This document shows positions 6,261 to 10,457 of a stretch of DNA of 10,457 nucleotides, piece by piece. The stretch spans positions 233 to 10,689 of the forward strand of contig JAGTQJ010000049.1 of assembly GCA_018396515.1 (NCBI GenBank), in the 5' to 3' direction. The notes under the pieces were generated by a model. That model saw only the letters and a program-made list of their open reading frames with translations. It ran no database searches and had not been told where the DNA came from. A program made the position numbers and the translations under genes. Every line of letters begins with the position of its first letter. The stretch's first letter is position 1. The DNA comes from Candidatus Bathyarchaeota archaeon. Lineage in GTDB: Archaea; Thermoproteota; Bathyarchaeia; TCS64.

Positions 6261-7040
6261 ATGATTCTTTCAGGTAAAAAATTTGAACTGTTGCTAATGG
6301 TGATATGTATCGGGCTAGCTTACTTCTACATGAAGAGCGCTGAGAGGAAGGCCCCTAGGTATCGTATCAGGAAGTTCCCGGCCCTGGAGGCGATTGAAGA
6401 GGCTGTGGGAAGGGCTGCTGAGATGAACAGGCCGGTCCACTATACCACGGGGATCGGGGGAACTGACGACCAGTATGCACCTATGACGCTGTCAGGTTTG
6501 GCCATCCTAGGCAGGGTTGCTGAGGCCTGCGGTAAGGCCGGGGTCTACCTAAGATACACCACGCCAAGGGCGTACCTCGTGCCCGTGTCCCAGGACATAA
6601 TTAAGGCTGGCTATATGAAGAGTGGGAATCCAGATATGTACTCTCCAGACATGGTGTACTACGTGGGCGAGTATCAGACGGCCTTCATGACCTCCGTCAT
6701 GGGCTACATCCTGAGGGAGAGGCCCGCGGTGAACATGATATTCGGCGCGACCCTGTGGGAGACCATTAACCAGCTGGGCGCCGGGGCCATAGCGGGATGC
6801 ATACAGCTGGGGGGAACCCCTAGGCTCTACTACATCCCGATCATGATATGTGTCTGCGACTACCTGTTAATAGGGGAGGAGCTCTACGTGGCAGGTGCGG
6901 CCCTCGAGGGCACCCCAGGCTCCATAGGGTACTTCAGGGGTCAGGACCTCTACAAGATACTCCTGATCATCCTCTTCATCTTGGCTGCCGTGGCCTCCAC
7001 AGCCGGTTTCAACCTGATAGGTTACCTTTCAGCGTGGTGA
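6261..7040 (+). CDS. DUF6754 domain membrane protein
   Basis: This 259-residue protein has an N-terminal membrane segment (about 8-24) and a C-terminal one (about 232-256), with a large domain between. The domain shows the pattern I associate with DUF6754: R-Y-R-I-R-K-F-P-A-L-E-A-I-E-E-A-V-G-R-A-A-E (33-54), R-P-V-H-Y-T-T-G-I-G-G (57-67), S-G-L-A-I-L-G (78-84), a central Y-Y-V-G-E-Y-Q-T-A-F segment, N-M-I-F-G-A (158-163), G-A-I-A-G-C-I-Q-L-G-G-T (175-186), and C-D-Y-L-L-I-G-E-E-L-Y-V-A-G-A (199-213). No catalytic signature is obvious and the function of the family is unknown to me. It is first in a four-gene operon, ending 6 bases before the next gene. ATG at 6261 fits the promoter. The family assignment is from memory of its sequence pattern. 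Confidence 0.8.
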   Translation: MILSGKKFELLLMVICIGLAYFYMKSAERKAPRYRIRKFPALEAIEEAVGRAAEMNRPVHYTTGIGGTDDQYAPMTLSGLAILGRVAEACGKAGVYLRYTTPRAYLVPVSQDIIKAGYMKSGNPDMYSPDMVYYVGEYQTAFMTSVMGYILRERPAVNMIFGATLWETINQLGAGAIAGCIQLGGTPRLYYIPIMICVCDYLLIGEELYVAGAALEGTPGSIGYFRGQDLYKILLIILFILAAVASTAGFNLIGYLSAW

Positions 7041-7046
7041 GATGAG

Positions 7047-7658
7047 ATGAGCTTCCTCAGAAGGATAGAGATCCCCATAATCCTGTTTGCCATAGGCTCC
7101 TTGCTCCCGCTTATCGATTATTATACGGGAAACCTATCCGTACAGGCCTCCGAGCTCTTGAGCTGGGTCGTGATACTTGTCACATTCTCCTACCTGATCG
7201 GAGTGGTAAACCTCTTCAGGTACCACTTAAACAACATAAGGAAGGGAAGGGATGTTTATTACAGCGTATTAATAATTGGGAGCTTCCTATTTTATCTTGC
7301 AATAGCCTATCTGAATAAGAGCGTATATGACTGGATCTTCTCTAAGCTCTACACGCCATTGAGCATGTCCATATCCTCCTTCGTCGGCTTCTACACATAC
7401 ACCGTCTTCCTCAGGGGGGCAAGGCTGAAGTCTCCCACGGCAGTATTGCTGCTTGCTGTCACCATCGTTATATTACTTTACAACACCCCGACGATTCGAG
7501 CGCTGTCTCCTCAGATGATCACTATTGGAGACTGGATAAAGAACGTTCCTAACACTGGGGCATATAGGGGGATCTTAATAGGGATGGGGATCAGTATGAT
7601 CGTCCTCTTCATGAGGGCTATAATCGGCAGAGAACGCTCATATCTGGGAGGTGGATAG
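7047..7658 (+). CDS. Six-TM membrane protein, partner of DUF6754
   Basis: This 203-residue protein has about six hydrophobic segments (roughly 9-25, 37-56, 71-89, 102-121, 131-146, 173-193). Conserved-looking elements outside them are V-V-N-L-F-R-Y-H-L-N-N-I-R (53-65), Y-D-W-I-F-S-K-L-Y-T-P-L (94-105), D-W-I-K-N-V-P-N-T-G-A-Y-R (162-174) and the C-terminal R-E-R-S-Y-L-G-G-G. I recall this layout, with the W-I-x-x-V-P-N-T and E-R-S-Y-L-G motifs, from uncharacterised membrane proteins encoded beside DUF6754 genes in archaea and bacteria; that is recollection, not a search. The ATG at 7047 lies six bases after the first gene's stop, with GGTGAG from the end of that gene as ribosome-binding site. 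Function unknown. Confidence 0.8.
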   Translation: MSFLRRIEIPIILFAIGSLLPLIDYYTGNLSVQASELLSWVVILVTFSYLIGVVNLFRYHLNNIRKGRDVYYSVLIIGSFLFYLAIAYLNKSVYDWIFSKLYTPLSMSISSFVGFYTYTVFLRGARLKSPTAVLLLAVTIVILLYNTPTIRALSPQMITIGDWIKNVPNTGAYRGILIGMGISMIVLFMRAIIGRERSYLGGG

Positions 7659-7697
7659 GGCTGCAGAGAACCGGTCTTCCGCTGGTGGATAGGGCTG
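7650..7697 (+). repeat. 34-bp tandem duplication at a gene junction
   Basis: GGTGGATAGGGCTG occurs exactly at 7650-7663 and 7684-7697, 34 bases apart. The first copy contains the stop of the second operon gene (TAG 7656-7658); the second contains the start of the third gene (GTG 7685). Without one unit, the two genes would overlap at GTGGATAG. Confidence 0.8.
7651..7692 (+). CDS. Possible 13-residue coupling ORF
   Basis: GTG at 7651 (inside the first repeat copy, overlapping the upstream stop) opens M-D-R-A-A-E-N-R-S-S-A-G-G and ends at TAG 7690-7692 inside the second copy, overlapping the start of the next gene. It begins with the same M-D-R-A as that gene. It could let ribosomes pass from the second to the third gene by stepwise reinitiation, or it may be a by-product of the duplication with no role. 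Confidence 0.2.
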   Translation: MDRAAENRSSAGG

Positions 7698-8491
7698 TCT
7701 TTATAATCTTCATCATATTGATCGCCATCCCGGCGATCTCCCCCTTGGGGCTCCCGATAAGCATCAGTTCGAACACTGTTGAGGTATACAGGCAGATAGA
7801 GGACCTGAAGAGTGGAGACATCGCGATGTGGATAACCGACTTCTCGGTCGGCACCTGGGGGCAGGTAGGTCCGGCTGAGGTGGCGGTATACCGCCACCTC
7901 TTCGACCTTATTAGGAGGAAGGGGATAAAGGTGATCATAGTGACCACCTACAGCGTGGATGGCTCCCTTAACGCAGAGAGGATCCTGAGGGAGTATGTAG
8001 ACACCAAGGGGTTGAAGTATGGCGAGGACTATGTGAACCTGGGCTGGATACCTGGATATGAGACGACCCTGATGGGCATTGCTAAGGACTTCCAGAGCAT
8101 CGTCAAGACTGATGCCTATGGAACCCCCATCGATAAATTGCCCATGCTCAGAAACGTCCGATCCATCTCCGACATAGCCCTGATCGGCTTCTCCACCTCG
8201 ACGAGCCCGGACCCATACCCCAGGCAGCTTGGAGGTTACGGCAAGCCTTTGATAATCAACACGCTCATCGCGACGGTCCCTTGGACGCTTCCATATTATG
8301 AGAAGAGGCTTATAACGGGGTATATAGGGGCTGAGAGTGATGCGGCGGGGTATGAGAAGCTCACAGGGATGCCCGGAGAGGGCCTAAGAACCCTCGACGC
8401 CCAGACCCTATCCCACATATACGGGGTCGGACTGATAATCATCGGGAACATCTGGTACTTCACGAGGAGGAGGGGTGGTGGTAAGGGTTGA
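7685..8491 (+). CDS. Membrane-anchored protein with soluble domain, DUF6754 operon
   Basis: This 268-residue protein has an N-terminal hydrophobic segment (about 5-24), a soluble domain of roughly 210 residues, and a C-terminal membrane segment (about 244-259) followed by R-R-R-G-G-G-K-G. The positive C-terminal tail suggests that end is cytoplasmic, so by two crossings the N-terminus is too and the domain lies outside (inference). The domain has alternating strands and helices: D-I-A-M-W-I-T-D-F-S (45-54), A-V-Y-R-H-L-F-D-L-I-R-R-K-G-I-K-V-I-I-V (67-86), Y-G-E-D-Y-V-N-L-G-W-I-P-G (112-124), T-P-I-D-K-L-P-M (147-154), D-I-A-L-I-G-F-S (163-170), G-Y-I-G-A (212-216) and Y-E-K-L-T-G (223-228). 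This suggests a Rossmann-like alpha/beta fold but no recognised active site. GTG 7685 has no clear Shine-Dalgarno, consistent with coupling to the gene before. The following gene overlaps its stop. Confidence 0.8.
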   Translation: MDRAVFIIFIILIAIPAISPLGLPISISSNTVEVYRQIEDLKSGDIAMWITDFSVGTWGQVGPAEVAVYRHLFDLIRRKGIKVIIVTTYSVDGSLNAERILREYVDTKGLKYGEDYVNLGWIPGYETTLMGIAKDFQSIVKTDAYGTPIDKLPMLRNVRSISDIALIGFSTSTSPDPYPRQLGGYGKPLIINTLIATVPWTLPYYEKRLITGYIGAESDAAGYEKLTGMPGEGLRTLDAQTLSHIYGVGLIIIGNIWYFTRRRGGGKG

Positions 8492-9144
8492 TAGACGCGC
8501 TTGTCACGAGCATAGTTATCCTCATGGCTTGGTCCTTCCTCTACAGGGAGAACATATTTTATAGGATAGGGGAGGCTCTGCTCGTCGGCCTAGCTCTGGC
8601 TATATCGGTTAAGGTGGGCCTAGACGTGCTCTTTAACAGGATATACATCCCTATCGTGGTAAAGCAGCAGTGGCTCAGCCCGACACTGATAGCGGTGGCC
8701 CTCGGCCTCATGATGTATACCAGGTTCTCCAAGAGCCTTTGGTGGGTTAGCCGGTGGCCCATAGCCCTCCTCTCAGGAGCCGGCCTAGGGGTCGCGATGA
8801 AGGGAGCCGTAATGGCCCAGATAGTAAGGCAGCTCGACATAGGAAGCCTATTCACCAAGGACATTTTCACCGGCATTAATAACCTCATCCTCTTGGTGAC
8901 AGCCATAACATCCCTAGCATACTTCCTCTACACCTTCGAGCATAAGGGCGCCTTAGCCCCTGTCGCAAAGTTAGGGATCTACTCCATGATGATCTGCTTC
9001 GGAACCACCCTCGGCCTCTTCCTCATGTCCAACATAGGCTTCGCGATATCACTGATACCTAACGTAGTCCGCCCACCCGGCCTCTACGCCTCGATAGTCG
9101 CAATAATACTGATAATAGTGGACAACCTTATAAAAAAGGAGTAA
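8488..9144 (+). CDS. Multi-TM membrane protein, last gene of DUF6754 operon
   Basis: This 218-residue protein has six or seven hydrophobic segments (about 2-18, 27-47, 64-78, 89-107, 129-149, 160-184, 199-214). Conserved-looking loop residues are Y-R-E-N-I-F-Y-R-I-G-E (19-29), Y-T-R-F-S-K (77-82), W-V-S-R-W-P-I-A-L-L (86-95), D-I-F-T-G-I-N-N-L (125-133) and K-L-G-I-Y (161-165). I recall similar E-N-x-F-Y-R and S-R-W-P motifs in uncharacterised membrane proteins associated with DUF6754 genes (recollection). TTG at 8488 overlaps the preceding TGA (TTGA), and purine-rich GGTAAGGG precedes it, so translation is coupled. It ends the operon, followed by T-rich sequence. Function unknown. Confidence 0.8.
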   Translation: MIDALVTSIVILMAWSFLYRENIFYRIGEALLVGLALAISVKVGLDVLFNRIYIPIVVKQQWLSPTLIAVALGLMMYTRFSKSLWWVSRWPIALLSGAGLGVAMKGAVMAQIVRQLDIGSLFTKDIFTGINNLILLVTAITSLAYFLYTFEHKGALAPVAKLGIYSMMICFGTTLGLFLMSNIGFAISLIPNVVRPPGLYASIVAIILIIVDNLIKKE

Positions 9145-9161
9145 AATAGAGACATCATCTA

Positions 9162-9183
9162 CCATATTTTTCCATATTTTCAC
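9162..9183 (+). terminator. T-rich terminator after the membrane operon
   Basis: CCATATTTT occurs twice (9162-9170 and 9172-9180), giving two runs of four or more T shortly after the operon's last stop at 9144. T tracts of this kind are the usual archaeal termination signal. Confidence 0.45.
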
Positions 9184-9216
9184 CATAATGGATTATTAAT
9201 TCTTTAAAGGATTAGT

Positions 9217-9230
9217 TAAATTTATATTTA
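9217..9230 (+). promoter_or_regulatory. TATA-like promoter of the antiporter gene
   Basis: AAATTTATATTTAT fits an archaeal TATA box. It predicts a transcript start near 9248 and a leader of about 35 bases before ATG 9282. Confidence 0.45.
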
Positions 9231-9281
9231 TCATATCTTCATCCATTCCGGATAACCTCTAAGAATATGAAGGGGGGAAGG

Positions 9282-10457
9282 ATGCCGGAACAATATTTAT
9301 CCATTTTAGCTCTAATCTCGGGTTTACTTCTAGCCTCCTTCATCCTCAGCCTGGGCCTGGAGAGATTGAGGATGCCAAGCCTACTCGCCCCGCTGCTCAT
9401 AGGCGTTTTATTCCAGATGCAGTTCTCCTCCTCATGGCTTGCTGAAGCAGCATCTGGGGAGGCCTTCCATACCATGGCCCAGCTCGGGATAATATTCCTC
9501 CTCTTCCTGGTCGGGCTCAGATTGGAACTCGACACCTTGAAGGGATTGACATATCATATAGCCCTGCTATCGGCTCTGAACCTGGGGTTCTCCACACTCC
9601 TCGGCCTTCTAGCCCTAGGTTACTATGGATATCCCCTCCCCATCTCAGCTATCGTATCGACGGCCCTGGCCACAGTGGCGGAGGCCACCATAGCACCGGT
9701 GCTGGATGAGCTGGGGGTTATAAGGACCAGGGCGGCCAACCTCATCCTTGGGCCTGGGGTGGTTGACGACGTAGCAGAGGTTATTCTCGCCTCATTGGCC
9801 TCCCTGATGGTTGGCTATGGAGCGGCTCCGGTGAGCCCATCCTTCATGGCTCTTGGCCTTGTTGATCTCATACTCCTAGCACTGATCTTCTCCAAGTTTG
9901 TTCTTCCCTTCATATCGCGGGTGGAGGGGGGGTTGAGGGACCCTGGCCTCTTCCTCATGATGTCTTCCACAGCCCTACTCTTCACATTCGTATCTCAGTT
10001 CTTCGGCCTCGGCCTCCTCCTAGGCTCCATCACGGCGGGGTTAACTTTCCAGGTCTCCCTGAGGCCGCTGGGCCAAGAGGATAGGATTCTCAAGCCTCTC
10101 GCAGCCATGGCGTATGGACTCTTAGGGCCTCTCTTCTTCTTCGAGATCGGTTTGGGAATGAGCCTTTCAAGCCTGACTGGGAACATCGCCTTGACCCTTC
10201 TCCTACTATCGGCCAACTTCTTCGGAAAGCTTCTGGCGGCGCTGATAGTTGGCAGGATGGCGGGGCTGAACTATAAGGCCATAACGGTGATTGGACTGGG
10301 GCTGAGCGCGAAGTTCTCCATGGGGATCATACCTGTACAGATACTCTACTCAGCAGGGTTGATAGACCAGCAACTCTTCACATCATTCATAGCCGTCTCA
10401 GTGGCAACCACGATGATCATCCCATTCACATTATCCTATATAATAACTAGGTGGAAG
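9282..10457 (+). CDS. CPA2-type cation:proton antiporter, 3' end outside window
   Basis: The frame runs 392 residues without a stop to the last base, so the gene is truncated by the window. It is rich in membrane segments (about ten to twelve) and fits monovalent cation:proton antiporter-2 proteins, which exchange Na+ or K+ for H+ across the cell membrane. Visible markers: L-G-L-E-R-L-R-M-P (24-32) and L-I-G-V-L-F (39-44) in the N-terminal helices; F-L-V-G-L-R-L-E-L-D (75-84); T-A-L-A-T-V-A-E-A-T (127-136); L-D-E-L-G-V (141-146); and G-P-G-V-V-D-D-V-A-E-V (157-167) with paired aspartates D162/D163, as in electrogenic exchangers such as NapA. K316 in N-F-F-G-K may be the lysine partner. ATG 9282 is preceded by GGGGGGAAGG; ATG 9267 in frame would add five residues. 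A C-terminal TrkA/RCK domain, if present, lies beyond the window. It has its own promoter, so it need not belong to the upstream operon. Confidence 0.85.
   Translation, partial: MPEQYLSILALISGLLLASFILSLGLERLRMPSLLAPLLIGVLFQMQFSSSWLAEAASGEAFHTMAQLGIIFLLFLVGLRLELDTLKGLTYHIALLSALNLGFSTLLGLLALGYYGYPLPISAIVSTALATVAEATIAPVLDELGVIRTRAANLILGPGVVDDVAEVILASLASLMVGYGAAPVSPSFMALGLVDLILLALIFSKFVLPFISRVEGGLRDPGLFLMMSSTALLFTFVSQFFGLGLLLGSITAGLTFQVSLRPLGQEDRILKPLAAMAYGLLGPLFFFEIGLGMSLSSLTGNIALTLLLLSANFFGKLLAALIVGRMAGLNYKAITVIGLGLSAKFSMGIIPVQILYSAGLIDQQLFTSFIAVSVATTMIIPFTLSYIITRWK

Noticed and set aside
9239..10216. Minus-strand ORFs opposite the antiporter
   Set aside because: The plus strand is open for 392 codons with clear antiporter motifs, so these are shadows.
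1..10457. tRNA, rRNA, CRISPR array or insertion sequence
   Set aside because: No cloverleaf, rRNA segment, regularly spaced repeat array, or transposase with terminal repeats was seen on either strand by eye.

Overview
The window looks archaeal, most likely a Thermoproteota or Bathyarchaeia-type genome of moderate GC. AGG and AGA dominate arginine codons, ATG, GTG and TTG all serve as starts, AT-rich TATA-like boxes lie about 25 bases before predicted transcript starts, and the GTP-dependent PEP carboxykinase is of the archaeal type. The lineage is inferred from style and protein families; there is no marker gene to fix it.

Left part (1-3423, + strand): the 3' end of a small protein resembling an inactive retropepsin-fold domain, a possible 16-codon leader ORF, a DUF72 protein with an unusual C-terminal extension, and a complete GTP-type phosphoenolpyruvate carboxykinase (gluconeogenesis).

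Middle (3373-5808, - strand): a VapB/VapC toxin-antitoxin pair in which each gene is broken by one G-tract indel, with a palindrome just upstream, then a complete MlrC/M81-family metallopeptidase. The toxin 3' end overlaps the convergent PEPCK gene. A 452-base AT-rich region separates mlrC from the divergent genes to its right and holds promoters, a short hairpin and direct repeats, but no convincing gene.

Right part (6261-10457, + strand): a tight four-gene operon for membrane or membrane-anchored proteins of unknown function (a DUF6754 protein, a 6-TM protein, a protein with a non-cytoplasmic or cytoplasmic domain between two TM anchors, and a 6-7-TM protein), followed by its own T-rich terminator, then a monovalent cation:proton antiporter (CPA2 type) cut off by the window end. 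The four-gene operon is the best candidate for an undescribed system: compact spacing, a shared promoter and all-membrane composition suggest one complex. The junction between its second and third genes carries a 34-base tandem duplication that creates a tiny coupling ORF.
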